From Fistularia commersonii (taxonomy: Eukaryota; Chordata; Actinopteri; Syngnathiformes; Fistulariidae): DNA of 64,000 nucleotides. The notes under the pieces were generated by a model that did no database searches, was not told where the DNA came from, and worked only from the letters and a program-made list of their open reading frames with translations. The translations under genes and the position numbers were made by a program. This document shows positions 50,591 through 61,266 of the stretch, in pieces. The DNA is taken from positions 9,969,501 to 10,033,500 of the forward strand of contig JBBMNZ010000017.1 of assembly GCA_037954325.1 (NCBI GenBank), in the 5' to 3' direction. Numbering within the stretch: position 1 is the first letter of the stretch; each line of letters starts with the position of its first letter.

Positions 50591-50985
50591 TCGACATTAC
50601 ATTACAATCATTTAGCAGACGCTTTTATCCAAAGCAACTTACAAAAATTGCAATTCAATAACCGAAGATCCAACCTACCAGTAGTCATTATTCAGAAGTC
50701 ACCACTCTACCAAATAGCCGTCTCAAAACCATGTACATACATACATTAATTTCTTCCTTTTTTGGGGGGTTGAGGGGGCTAAGTGCGATTAGTGGGATAG
50801 TGCTTGGTGAAGAGGTACATTTTCAGCTCATGGTGGAAGATCGGCAGCGACCCCGCTGTTCTGACCTTTTCCGGGAGTTCGTTCCACCACTGAGGAGCCA
50901 AGACCGAGAAGAGCCTAGACCGATTCGATCGGCAGCCAGGGGCTCTGTCTAGTGTAAAAACCGCATCATAAGAGATCAATTTACT
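50591..50985 (-). mobile_element. 5'-truncated L2-like LINE, 3' end
   Basis: The minus strand encodes RSRLFSVLAPQWWNELPEKV followed by SLPIFHHELKMYLF, the typical C-terminal end of L2-type LINE ORF2 (FSV.AP..WN.LP...R...S...F...LK..LF). A short 3' UTR follows and ends in the L2 tail, read on + as TTTAGCAGACGCTTTTATCC then AAAGCAACTTA, with TGTAA-type repeats outermost. Only the last 66 codons and the tail remain. No RT domain is present. Confidence 0.8.
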
Positions 50986-51014
50986 GTTCTTTGCAATTCA
51001 GACGGACTGTAAAT

Positions 51015-52150
51015 GGCCATCCATTCATCTTCACCTGCTTATCCAAAGTTGGGTCGCGAGGTCAGCAACCAGAGCACTGAGGCCCAGACCTGACTCTCCA
51101 AGGTGTTCCCAGGCCATCCTGGAGACAGTCTCTCCAACATGTCCTGGTCTTTCCTGTGGTCTCCTCCCAGACTGACATGCCCGGAATACCTCCCCCAGGT
51201 AGCATCCTCACCATATGCCACCTCATCTGACTCCTCTCAATGCGGAGGAGCAGCGGCTCTACCCTTGAGTTCCTCCCTGATGACCGAACTTCTCACCCCA
51301 TCTCTAAGGGAGAGTCAGGCCACCCTGCGGAGGAAACTCATTTAGTCCACTTGTATCCGCAATCTTGTCTAGGTCACTACCCACAGTTCGTGACCATAGG
51401 TGAGGGTGGGTGGGAAGATAGATCGACCAGTAAATTAAGAGCTTCGCCTTTTGACTCAGCTCCTTCTTCACCAAGACAGACCAGTATAGAGTCCCTGCAG
51501 ATGCCGCACCGATGCGCCTGTCGATCTCCCACTCCATCCTTCCCTCACTCGTGAAAAAGACCCCGAGATACTTGAACTCCTCCACTTGGGGCAGGACCTC
51601 TTTCCTGATCCGGAGTCATCATGGCTTGATGAAGCCAACAGAACCACATCATCTGCAAATATCAGAGACTCGATCCTGCAGCCACCAAACCGGATCCCCT
51701 CGGCGTCCTGGCTGCACCTAGAAATTCCGTCCATAAAAGTTATGAACAGAATCGATGACAAAGGGCAACCCTGGCGGAGTCCAACTCTCACCGGCAACGG
51801 GTCCGACTTACAACCTGCAGTGCAGACCAAACTCAGACACCGATCATACAGGAACCAAACTGCCCATGACGGGGTTTGGTACCCCATACTCCCGGAGCAC
51901 CCCCAAAGGATTGCCTGCAGGACACGGTCGAATGCCATCTCCAGGTCCACAAAACACATGTAGATTGGTTGAGCAAACTCCCATGCCCCTTTAAGGACCC
52001 TGCCAAGGGTATAGAGCTGGTCGACTGGCCAACTGTTTCACGTTCCAGGACAAAAACCACACTTTTTCCTGGCTCCGAGGTTCAACGACCTGGTGGACCC
52101 TCTTCTCCAGCACCGCTGAAAAGACCTTGGAGCAATGGAGCAATCCTAAT
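51015..52150 (-). mobile_element. Rex3-like (RTE-clade) LINE fragment with RT domain remnant
   Basis: On the minus strand, from high to low coordinate, one sees VFSAVLEKRV (about 52110), CFVDLEMAFDRV (RT block A, Asp retained), VGLRQGCPLSSILF (block B), LIFADDVVLLAS (catalytic FADD), then EEFKYLGVFFTSEGRM and EIDRRIGAAS. The tail ends in GATGAATGG-type units at about 51020. The sequence at 51755-51775 matches, from memory, the conserved Rex3 PCR site 'AAAGGGCARCCCTG'. Frameshifts and 5' truncation make it inactive. It lies entirely within a 3.1-kb spon1 intron, antisense to the gene. Confidence 0.85.
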
Positions 52151-52691
52151 CTGATGTAGTGAGGAATAGGGCGACAGACGGTTTTCGATGACAAGTTTGC
52201 ACAAAATTGAAATTTGCCCACTTTGGGTGGTTTCGGCCATTGACTCAAAACGGCTTCAGTATCATTCAGTCCTTGCCGGGGAGCTTCTCTGGAGCTTCTG
52301 CGCTCTGGTCAAAGTGGCAGCAGAAAGAGCAAAACTCTCACGGGCGAATGACTGCACAGGGAATGAGATGCGTGTTGAAAAAATCAATCCGGAAATTTAC
52401 AATTTTCCTCATTTATGATGTACAACATTTCAACCGTCAATTATCTTGTGCACTCTGTGGAATAAGTTCAGCAGCGATTTTGCATTCATTACAATTCCAG
52501 CCATTCCAACACACACGCTGTGTTAGAAGTGTATCTTCTGCTGAACATCTGTTTTATTATTCCTCCCAGCATTATCTTCCGAGTGTTCACACTGTGAGAA
52601 TTAGATATTTCCAAGCAAAGTTGTCAAGTAGTTCAACGCCAGATTCTCTTACAAAAGCCCATAATAACCCCAGATTCTCTTACAAATGTCT
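52151..52691. other. intron, no gene seen
   Basis: Unique sequence except for a 17-base direct repeat, CCAGATTCTCTTACAAA, present twice near 52640 and 52671. Confidence 0.65.
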
Positions 52692-52862
52692 ATCGGGGGC
52701 AGCGTAGCACAGAAGGTACATGCCTGGTTTGATTCCAGCTTCCCCCGAGTGTGTTGAAGTGTTGTTGAGCAAGGCACTGAACCCCTAACTGCTCGTCCAG
52801 GGATTAATTGCAGAGAATAATTTCCCCATGGGGATTAATAAAGAATGAATTATTATCATAAC
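52692..52862 (+). repeat. tRNA-like interspersed repeat, copy B2
   Basis: Contains A-box-like TAGCACAGAAGG, B-box-like GGTTTGATTCC only about 9 nt later, 'gagcaaggcactgaacccct', 'ggattaattgcagagaataa' and 'tttccccatggggattaata'. The 3' half matches the reverse copy at 39991-40170. The A-to-B spacing is much shorter than in a tRNA, so it is either deleted or only superficially tRNA-like. Confidence 0.7.
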
Positions 52863-52995
52863 TAACGGACCAGGGTCTTCACTTCTTGCCATGTTGGTTT
52901 ATGTTTATGGGAGCGTTGACGAAATGGATAAACTCTTTGCCATCAAAAAAAATCAAACCTTCAATCGTGTCTCGAACGTTTTTTTTTTCATCTAG

Positions 52996-53197
52996 ACGAG
53001 CAGCTCCATCAGCCGAGTTCTCCGTGGACCGGACACGCCACCTGATGTCTTTCCTCACCATGCTGGGTCCCAGTCCGGACTGGAACGTGGGCCTTTCGGC
53101 AGAGGATCTCTGCACCAAGGAGTGCGGCTGGGTTCAGAAGCTTACGACGGATCTCATTCCCTGGGACGCCGGCACCGACAGCGGCATCACCTACGAG
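52996..53197 (+). CDS. spon1: F-spondin exon: spondin-N domain, C-terminal part
   Basis: This 202-nt exon follows AG at 52994-52995. The junction codon CT|A gives Leu, and the exon encodes RAAPSAEFSVDRTRHLMSFL, TMLGPSPDWNVGLSAEDLC, TKECGWVQKLTTDLIPWDAG and TDSGITYE. It ends in phase 0 at GAG|gtaatc. GPSPDWNVG, the cysteines of LCTKECGW and LIPWDAGTDSG are hallmarks of the spondin-N domain and are fully kept. Only a few conservative changes from mammalian F-spondin are seen (TMLG for TMMG, KLTTD for KVVQD, GI for GV). Confidence 0.97.
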
Positions 53198-53786
53198 GTA
53201 ATCCACGGAAACACGGCGGCTCTCACGCTGTCTGGGCTCTCCTCGTGTAAAAGAAGGTGTCAGAAATGGTCAGATCAGATTTCTAGAGGGTGTAACTAAC
53301 CAGCTCCAGAGTCAATAGTAGGTGTGATTGCCCTTCGAGACACTTTTTTTTTTTTTAAACAGGCATGGAAAGGTGTGCACAGCTGAGCCACTCAGTCCGG
53401 ATATATATAAAAACAACCTACATCCAAAGAAATGTCAGATTAAACAAGGGACAAGAAAGAAAAGCATGGCAAAGACAACAGAGGGAGAAGATATCCATTA
53501 AATAATGAAGTCATTTGCAGTTTGAATGGAAAATGAGAAGGCTGTGAGTTAAGTTCAGAATTATGGCATAAGTTTTGATATTTGAAATCCAACTGTCTTT
53601 CGGTTGTTATTTTTTGAACGTGATTAGACCCGCTAAATTTTTGGATTATCAGCTTTATTGAAGGCTTTATTTTAATTAAATAACAGTTGATTAATTTTTG
53701 AATCTGGGGCTCTTTTTCCCAAAGTGATTCCATATTGTGTTTTGAATTTGTGTCACATTCTTTCAGGCACATAAGGTCCTTATATG
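53198..53786. other. intron, no gene seen
   Basis: Start of a 4.96-kb intron. AT-rich unique sequence with a poly-T run near 53346. Confidence 0.7.
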
Positions 53787-54074
53787 CAGGACTGTCTCAG
53801 AAAATTATAATATTGTGATAAAGTTCTTTATCCTCTGTAATGCAATTACAAAAATAAAAAAATACTTTTTCATGATGTTCTCATATTTTGAGATAGGATT
53901 TTTGAGTTCTCTTAAGATGTAAGCCATAATCAGTAATATTAAAATAATAAAAGGCTTGCAATATTTCAGTTGGTTTGTAATGAATCCAGAATGTATGACA
54001 TTTTTGTTTTTGTAATTGCATTACAGAAGATAAAGAACTTTATCACAAGATTCTAATTTTCTGAGACAGTCCTG
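53787..54074. mobile_element. 288-bp MITE with ~70-bp terminal inverted repeats
   Basis: The ends are CAGGACTGTCTCAGAAAATT and its exact complement, and similarity continues inward for about 70 bases (TGATAAAGTTCTTTAT...TGCAATTACAAAAA mirrored at the right end). TATG occurs immediately on both sides (53783-53786 and 54075-54078), consistent with a target duplication of TA or TATG. The short interior has no reading frame. A very similar element is widespread in fish (memory) and is probably a Tc1/mariner-related MITE; the superfamily is inferred. Confidence 0.88.
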
Positions 54075-54078
54075 TATG

Positions 54079-56020
54079 AGGAAAAAACATTAAATGAAAA
54101 AGTATAAAATGAATTTGTGAAGACTCAGGATGACTAAAGGTTGAACCCTATAAATAAACTGCTCCTCCAGCCAAACTCACTGTCAGCGACCCACACCGGG
54201 ATAAACAACTCTTGTCTTTACCCTACCGATGGTAAGCATTTTCATTTTATTATTAATATAAAGACAGATGCCCCTTTTTTTCTTCCTCCTTTGTTTTTTT
54301 TCTCGCTCCTCCTGTGCTGAGATCAGCAGTAAGTTTTCACCGCATGCCCCCGGACATCTGCTTGTACACATCAAAAAAAAAAACAAAAAACCTTACTATG
54401 CTTCACTTTACACTTTAAAATATGCAATGATTTGCTGACTTGCAAGGTGCAACACAACAGGCTGGACAGCGGTGATGCTGCCAACAATCTTGCCAAAGTG
54501 TGTACTTTTTCCGGGTCGGGCTTAAATCCCCTTCTCTTCTTACTGGTAGGATTGCTGAAATATATCAGCGAATGTAACAAAGGCGAAGCGACGGCCCGAC
54601 GAAAAAAAAAAAAAAAAAAAAAACGGAAAAACTGAACACACTTCAGTAATAGCCCATTTATTGCCTTCAGGAAGTCCCCTTTTATTCTTTTGTTTGTGAA
54701 ATAGTTTTATGGCCGCCTAGCTATTTATCCGATATGCTTTCAACTAAAAATAGTCGGTACCAGCATGCAACTTGAAAATTGCCCGGCCATATTCAACCAG
54801 GCCTTCGGAGGCAGCGGAAGTGTATTCACAACCTCGTGAATAAGTGAGTAGCTTATGGATGGTCCTGGAGGAGAAGACGCTGATACCCATCGAGCGCGTA
54901 GAAACCGCTTTTGCCGAAAAACCCTTGTCTAATTCGTCTTTCCATTACGATTCAAACATCTTCCTTGGCTCTCCGGGGCCTTTTATAGTTTTCCATCTCT
55001 CTTTATGGCCTCTTGTTCTTGTCTCCGGCCTCTTTAGCTCTCTCTGAGCTAACATTAGACAGCATGCTTCCCACTTGCTCTGCAAAGTTACTCTTTTCAA
55101 ACCCAAAGAACGGTCATCTTTGTTACGTTACGTGGCAGACACGTATTGACCGCCGCCTACAGAAGAAGATGCGGAAGCGCATCCTCCCTCTCTCAGTGAT
55201 GAATGAAAAACAAGTGTTTTATTGCATCACTCAATCAGTAACACAGTCATTACAAGTTCCATTGAACATTTTAATTGCCTCTAACAAGCACAGCATGCCT
55301 TTTTAACCCTCCCAAAAATTGACAAAAGTCGCGGAAGAAAACAAAGCGGGCGAAAACAGACTTGTCATCGCCGCCGCGACAAATTGGACGAGGATATCGC
55401 TTTGCAAATAACTCGGTTCCGCTGAATGGATTAATTCTAAACTGGGGAGATGCATGAAACATGAAACAACAAAAGCCGAGCGTGTCTGAGAGAAGAAAGA
55501 GAATGATTCGCATTTGTGTGCTTCCTACCTTTTACCTCTGAAGTTGTTGTTTTTTGAGCCCCCAACAAACACGTTTACACACACACACACACACACACAA
55601 CTGCTGATTCCTGCCAAAATGGACATAAAGGATGCACAAAGGGGTTTGGTGGATTCGGACCGGGTGGTCGATGGGAGAGCCTGACTGAACACCACAAAGT
55701 CCTGGATAAAAACACATTTTTTACGGTGAATTGTCAACTTATATAGTGGCCTTTTTCACAAAGGGAAGTTTCAAAACACTTAATACACACACACACACAC
55801 ACAAATGCACGCACCGATGGCGGCAGAGTTGCAAGGCGCAAACCAGGCCACCAGGAGCAACTTGGGGTCCACTGTCTCGACCGAAAACCGAGCCGACAAA
55901 CTTTCTAATCCCCGGTCTACCGACTGACTGGATGAATATTTTTGTCCTGTTCTTCATGTTCTTCCTCCAAATGATGTCAGTTTAACTTTAATGACTCTAA
56001 AAGCACCTCAAGGCACAACT
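54079..56020. other. intron, no gene seen
   Basis: A 20-base poly-A run near 54602 and (AC)n tracts at 55577-55599 and 55785-55803. Otherwise unique sequence. The open stretches here show no family. Confidence 0.65.
55577..55599. repeat. (AC)n microsatellite
   Basis: Eleven AC units. A second, shorter (AC)n tract follows at 55785-55803. Confidence 0.93.
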
Positions 56021-57190
56021 TACACTCTTCCCACCAGACCAGTTCGATGCCCAATAAACCAAGGCAGATGTGTTCGAAGAGATTCTTGACCTGATGGCAC
56101 GTGATGATTTATTGGAGTCGGAACAAGATCTGGCCACAAATGGACCCTCAGTTTCTCCCGTCGTCGGTGGCGGTGGGGTTCAAAGTCGGCAAGTGCAGAC
56201 TGTGCCTGACATATGGTGACTCTTAAGACCAATTCACCAGGGAAGCGGTAACCAGAACAAGATCCGGCCACAAGTGGGACGCCGGCCCGGCAATCAACCC
56301 GGCAGAATGTTCTCTCCGGACCAGGGACGTCATTAGAGCCCTGGTGCTGGGAGACAGAGGGCTCAGAACAGCACATTTTCAGCAGTGGTCAAAGTCCATC
56401 CCGAAGGAGAACCTTGGCGATTGAGGAAGTCTGAAGGGAGACGGGCAAAATCCATCCAGCTTGCGACTCACCGGGCCCGAACGAGGTGAAACCTCCCTGA
56501 GAGATCCATCACGTGGAGTGAACTGTGAAGGCCGGAGCCCTTCCGGATGTTCTTTCTGTTCCGAACATCGTACGACACCTCGCCGACCCGTCTGTTTGCA
56601 TAGAAGGGGCACGAGGTTGGGCTCTTCAGGTCGTATTGCGGCGCAGGAACATCTGGCACGTTCACAGGGGAGATACGGGTGGCGTAATGACAAGGTGTGG
56701 AAGTGTTTGCAAACATCCTGGAGCAAGAGAGGAGGAAAAAACAACCGGCCAAAGCAAGACCGCCGCTGAGCACCATCACCTTTGTGAAAGAGGGCGAGAG
56801 TCGCCCTCAAGCAGTCAGCCCAGAGATGGGAAATGGATTGCTACCGTCCACTACTCTAAGACCACAACATCATCTTGTGGTCTTCAGAGGGGAAGAAGAT
56901 CATTCTGGTGGTGTTGATTTTGCCGTGGGAGGAGGGCTGAGAAGGAAAAGGACAAATACCAGCAATTTGTTCGAGACTGTAGGGGTATTGGACGGACAAT
57001 ATTGTTGATGACTGTGGAAGTGGGATGTCCCAGACCGATCGGTGTGGAATCTAGTGACAAAGGTTGGACCTAGGGGCCACTTGAGGAAAGCGGCGGTTTG
57101 TAGGTTGGGTAAAGCGCCTTTGGGAGCCTCCTGCCGGATCTGGCATAAGAGAGAGGACACAAGGTCGAAACACCCAGAGAAGGTCAGGGA
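56021..57190 (+). pseudogene. decayed LINE ORF, C-terminal region
   Basis: Between about 56660 and 57150 the + strand carries the end of a fish LINE polyprotein spread over all three frames: GRYGWRNDKV, then NILEQERRKKQPAKARPP and TITFVKEGE, then EKEKDKYQQFVRDCRGIG, then VEVGCPRP, RKAAVCRLGKAPLGASC and WHKRED. The order is the known one (QGRY.WRHDKVL...ILE.ERRKK...KY..L..DCR..GW...VEVGCRG...RRLG.AAERAS.WLW). Several frameshifts and stops make it dead. The clade is uncertain. The portion 56021-56440 is GC-rich and may be upstream sequence of the same element, but I cannot align it. It also holds an imperfect duplication. Confidence 0.7.
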
Positions 57191-57669
57191 CCACCTTCCA
57201 GGTCAAGGCTTCGCCCATTAGAAATGTATGTTTCCATTGCAGATGTATCATACAACTTAATTGTTTCTTTTTTTCTTTTTCTTTTTTTTTTTCAACCATC
57301 ACACGTAACTCGCCATCTGTATAACATCCCGAGTTGAAACAGATGACGCCGTGACTAGAGAGGATCTTGCAGCGATAAAAATTTAAAAGAAATGGCGCCT
57401 GGAGTAGCAGGGAACCCCAGCAGTGGCGCCCGTTTGATTGATAATACTTCTCACAGGAACAATCTTCAAAGATTTTACGACCTTTAAACCCGCATTTTAA
57501 AACCTCCGGTCACCAGAAGGCAGTACTAAACTGATCCAGCAAACTTTCTCTTTTAATGTTTCATTGTTTTTTATGTCAGCCTTCAAAAAAGCCTTTTTTT
57601 CAACCATCGGGGTTTGATATTTTTGAACCAATAAGATTCACACCACCAAAGACTACGGCCAAATATTCC
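57191..57669. other. intron, no gene seen
   Basis: Poly-T/CTTTT stretch near 57264-57292, otherwise unique. Confidence 0.65.
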
Positions 57670-57960
57670 CCCTTTTTTATTTAAAGTCAGCTTTATTGTC
57701 AATTTCTCTGCATGTACTGGACATACAGAAGAATCGAAAAGACATTTCTCACAATCCCATGGTGACATGAAATTAACAAAAAAATAATAATAATAGAAAG
57801 CAAATTAACAGTAAAGTGCACTGTTACATTAAGCAGTAAACATTAAACTATGAGGTGTGAAGTATAACACATACACAGATTCAAACTGATTTGACAGCAT
57901 GAGAAAGTAGCAGCAGAAGTTTTTTTTGTGTACAGTTTGGTGCAAAGGTCAGTAAGTATC
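57670..57960. repeat. probable interspersed repeat
   Basis: Landmarks are 'aaagtcagctttattgtcaa', 'gacatacagaagaatcgaaa', 'catttctcacaatcccatgg' and 'aaagtgcactgttacatta', the order of a common fish repeat known from memory. Class unknown. The acceptor of the next exon lies about 200 bases further on. Confidence 0.55.
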
Positions 57961-58157
57961 ACAATAATGGTATACGATGCAATGGCAGCATGAAGTTAGT
58001 GCAAAAAAAAAAGTGGTTATGTTTTGATATAATTTCAGAGCCCAGTAGAGAGTGGGGGAGAGTTCGGCATCCAGGAATTACCCGTGGAAATAGAGCCTCT
58101 GTCTCTGATGCTGGATTTAATCACGCGTTCTTCGCCACGTTTGCCCTGTTCCTGCAG

Positions 58158-58298
58158 TCGCCGAACAAGCCCACCGTCCCCCAGGAGAAGATCCGACCCC
58201 TGACCAGCCTGGACCACCCACAGAGCCCCTTCTACGACCCGGAGGGCGGCGCCATCACCCCAGTGGCGCGGGTGTTGGTGGAGCGCATCGCTAGAAAG
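58158..58298 (+). CDS. spon1: F-spondin exon: end of spondin-N domain and hinge
   Basis: This 141-nt exon (47 codons, phase 0 at both ends) lies between AG at 58156-58157 and GT at 58299-58300. It encodes SPNKPTVPQEKIRPLTSLDH, PQSPFYDPEGGAITPVARVL and VERIARK. The vertebrate sequence SPNKPTIPQEKIRPLTSLDH... is matched almost completely. It is noticeably GC-rich at third positions compared with the introns, as expected for coding sequence. Open frame continues before and after the exon but is intronic. Confidence 0.97.
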
Positions 58299-58840
58299 GT
58301 GCGATCCAGCCTCTTTACGCAACTGGTGTACAGTATGCATCAAATATTTCCCAATTTGTCTAATATTGTTATCTATAGCCAACTATTCATCGGCTATAAA
58401 ATCGTGTTTGTTTTTCGAGTTTTTGTGTGTTTTTTTTGTTCTCATGAGACGTAAACTTTTGTTTCTAATGCATTTTTAATGTCCTCCGGTTGTCTGGGAT
58501 CTGTCAGACCAAAGTCATTGTGAAAACAAAGCATTATCGTTGAGCCGCACCTCAGCCGTAGAAGACAGGATTTATTTCACTAATTAAAAAGTTCTTGCGA
58601 ATAAATGTTTTCAGATATGCTTTTTGTTCTTTTTTTTTTTTTTTCAATTGTTTTCAGATCACCAGGACCAAAAGCGCTGCATGCAGCGAAGGCTTTTGTC
58701 AAAATAAATTGACGCTAGCAATTTAGCAAAAGCTTAACGTTTCAATCCCAATTTAAACGTCTCATCCCAGAATATTATTGTTTTTACTGAAATGAGAAGT
58801 TTTTAAGATATATTTTGGTATCTGCCTTTTATTCTTACAG
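58299..58840 (+). other. 542-nt intron
   Basis: Donor AAAG|gtgcga, acceptor attcttacag. It has a poly-T run near 58630. No repeats or genes. Confidence 0.88.
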
Positions 58841-58916
58841 GGAGAACAATGCAATGTGGTACCTGATAGCATAGATGATATTGTAGCAGATATTGGACAG
58901 GAGGAGAAGAGAGAAG
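58841..58916 (+). CDS. spon1: F-spondin exon: acidic linker before TSR1
   Basis: This 76-nt exon, AG at 58839-58840 to GT at 58917-58918, starts in phase 0 and ends after one base of a codon. It encodes GEQCNVVPDSIDDIVADIG and QEEKRE. The counterpart in mammals is GEQCNIVPDNVDDIVADLAPEEKDED. The N-terminal half is well conserved and the acidic, charged end is variable, as expected for the linker between the spondin-N domain and the first thrombospondin repeat. Confidence 0.96.
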
Positions 58917-60436
58917 GTACAGTGACACACACACACATGTGTTGCAATACTCAACAAATCACAAAATACCTCACGGTCCACACTGGGACCTATGCAGGTG
59001 GGAAAACAGCAGTATGGATCTTTGCATAAAAATAGTTCGGCAGACCTGTGGCCGCCCGGGCAGTTTTATTTCGGCGCCGAAAGTGGTGCATTAGCCGGAG
59101 TGGAAAAACAGCAATAAAAAGCAGTTTATTTAAATGTGCAATAGCACTTAACATTGTGTCCATAAAATTCAAGAAAAAAATAATTGTAATAAAGAAGATG
59201 TGGTGTAGGGGTCATGCTGCTCAGTATAAATTGCTATAGTTAATATTGTATAGACTTTCTTTATGCCCCCAGTGGGTGACTGTATAATAGATTTATGATC
59301 ATTTTAACCTGACCTCTTTCAAGTTAATATGTTAATGCAGAGAGGAAATAGTTTTTTTACAAACCTGCTGGCAATATGCTGTGGTATTTAACCATGTGTG
59401 TAGGTGAAAAGTAAGATGTCTTTCAGCTGATGTCCCCAAATCGATTAATAATTTATAATGATTTAATCCCGTCTGCATTTATTGAAAGCTTTTCTTTGAG
59501 AAACGTACGCATATCAGACCCGTCAGGCATGACTGATAAATAATAATGTAGAAAATGAGGAGGGGCTTTTCGTCTAGACGTTTCAATGTTTAATATCATG
59601 GGGCTCCAATCTGACGTGGTTTAGGTAGGAAAAGAAAAAATAATAATAACATTATCTTTTTTTTAAATGACTTTTACATGTGGATGAAATTACTGACTAA
59701 TATGCATGGAATTACCTTCAAGAAATATTTTACAAATCCAAAGAGGGCAAGGGGAAGGATTTTATATTAAAATATATCTGTTTCTATGTGTGTCTGGCCT
59801 ATTTAAACTATATGTCGTTTTATCTATTTATTTAATTTTGAAGAAACTCGATTATTTTTGTCTTCCTGCTGTCTCAATAGGGTAGAGCGAATGCTGTCGC
59901 TTTAAGAATCCAACAGGATTTCTTAACAAGGATGTCATGCGGCCTCATAAATGTCTTTCCCTGTGACTCATGAGCTGTTTCTTAATCTTTTATTTTTTCC
60001 TGTCTTACTTCACCTGTTCTCTCCCCCCACCCAACCTCTCTCTTGTGAGATGACACTACAAAAAAAATACATCTGGAGCTTCACTCCTTTCACTTAAACA
60101 TCAGCTCGACTTGCTGACTCCGTATTTTAAGTGCTCTTTCCCCCTTCGTCATTACACCGGAGAATTGGAGCCGGACAATGCTCCTTCCCTGAGACCTGGT
60201 GGTTTTTCCCTCTTTGGCCTCTGGACTAATTTTTCTCAACTTTTGAAACCGGCAAGAGCGCCACACTAATAGGGGGCTCGACATAACCCGATGCTGACAC
60301 GTAGGGGACGAGTCGTTCGAAAATTACATTCTTCCTTCACGGACAAATTACATGCTTAGATGCGACTAGTGGTATTTTTTTGTAAACAACAGCGTTTCTA
60401 CAACGTGATACATGTAAACAAAGCGCACGTCCCTCA
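58917..60436. other. intron, no gene seen
   Basis: Donor GAAG|gtacag. Unique AT-rich sequence. Confidence 0.7.
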
Positions 60437-60775
60437 TTTTTTTTTTTTTTTTTTGAACATTTATTAGAACAGGTTCCTTAACAGAGTCATACACATTCTT
60501 ACAAAACCTCATAACAAGATATACATTATTCAATAATCTTTATAGGTCACTTATTTCCTCAATAGCAAGTGAAAAATAAAATAAAACTAAAAAACAGAAA
60601 AAAAAAAAAAAAAAACACACAAACACAAAGAAAAGCATCTAACTCAGTCTCATTTTTTATATGAGATGAGATGTACTTTAACCATCCTCTGGAGCTGTAA
60701 CAGCCGCTTGGAGAAGCTGCTCCGCTAACTATCCAGTGTTAGGTGGAGGTGATGGTCTGGGTTGCAGCTTCTTAA
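60437..60775 (-). repeat. old repeat interrupted by a piggyBac MITE (left part)
   Basis: On the minus strand an AATAAA (60465-60460) is followed five bases later by an 18-base poly-A, suggesting the 3' end of a retroposed sequence. Upstream on that strand, 'gctgctccgctaactatcca' (as read on +) and the segment resuming at 61037 look like one older GC-richer repeat, cut at TTAA. No coding frame remains. Confidence 0.45.
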
Positions 60776-61032
60776 CCCTAGAACACTAATGTTAAAATAA
60801 GTAACACCATCACTAACATTGGGTATATTTTACCCAATACATAGCCTGGATAAAATACAGTTTTCATCGATTTATAGATGGGCCGATGGGAGGAGGGAAA
60901 CAAACATACAATTAATAACATCAGTGAGCAGCCTGAAGCTACACAAGAACCCATAAAAGTCAATGGCAACACAATGAAATCACATGACAAGAATTGTGTG
61001 GGTGAAAATCACCCGACGTTAGTGTTCTAGAG
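60776..61032. mobile_element. piggyBac-type MITE with TTAA target duplication
   Basis: The 257-bp element is flanked by TTAA on both sides (60772-60775 and 61033-61036). It starts CCCTAGAACACTAATGTT and ends AACGTTAGTGTTCTAGAG, an inverted repeat of about 18 bp. TTAA targets and CCCTAG-type ends are diagnostic of the piggyBac superfamily. There is no transposase frame, so the element is non-autonomous. Without it, the flanks 'gttgcagcttc' and 'gcgtcctcgtttcc' join through a single TTAA. Confidence 0.88.
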
Positions 61033-61036
61033 TTAA

Positions 61037-61258
61037 GCGTCCTCGTTTCCACCACGGTCTCCATCCTGTTCTCCATCCTGAGACCAATCCGAAGCCAGTT
61101 CTCCTAATGTCCCCGTCTAGTCTGTAGGAATCTCAGGCTCTGAGGCTGCTCCCCCAACACACAGCCGCAAATGATGCGGCAAATGCATATGAAACCAATC
61201 ATGCCTGACTACAAGCATCTTTAATTTGAATTTATTCTAATCTCTTGGACTGATTTCC
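61037..61258. repeat. old repeat, right part
   Basis: Continuation beyond the piggyBac insertion ('ccaccacggtctccatcctg', 'gaggctgctcccccaacaca'). It is GC-richer than the surrounding intron and resembles LINE 3' UTR debris, but is not classifiable. Confidence 0.4.
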
Positions 61259-61266
61259 ATCTAGAT

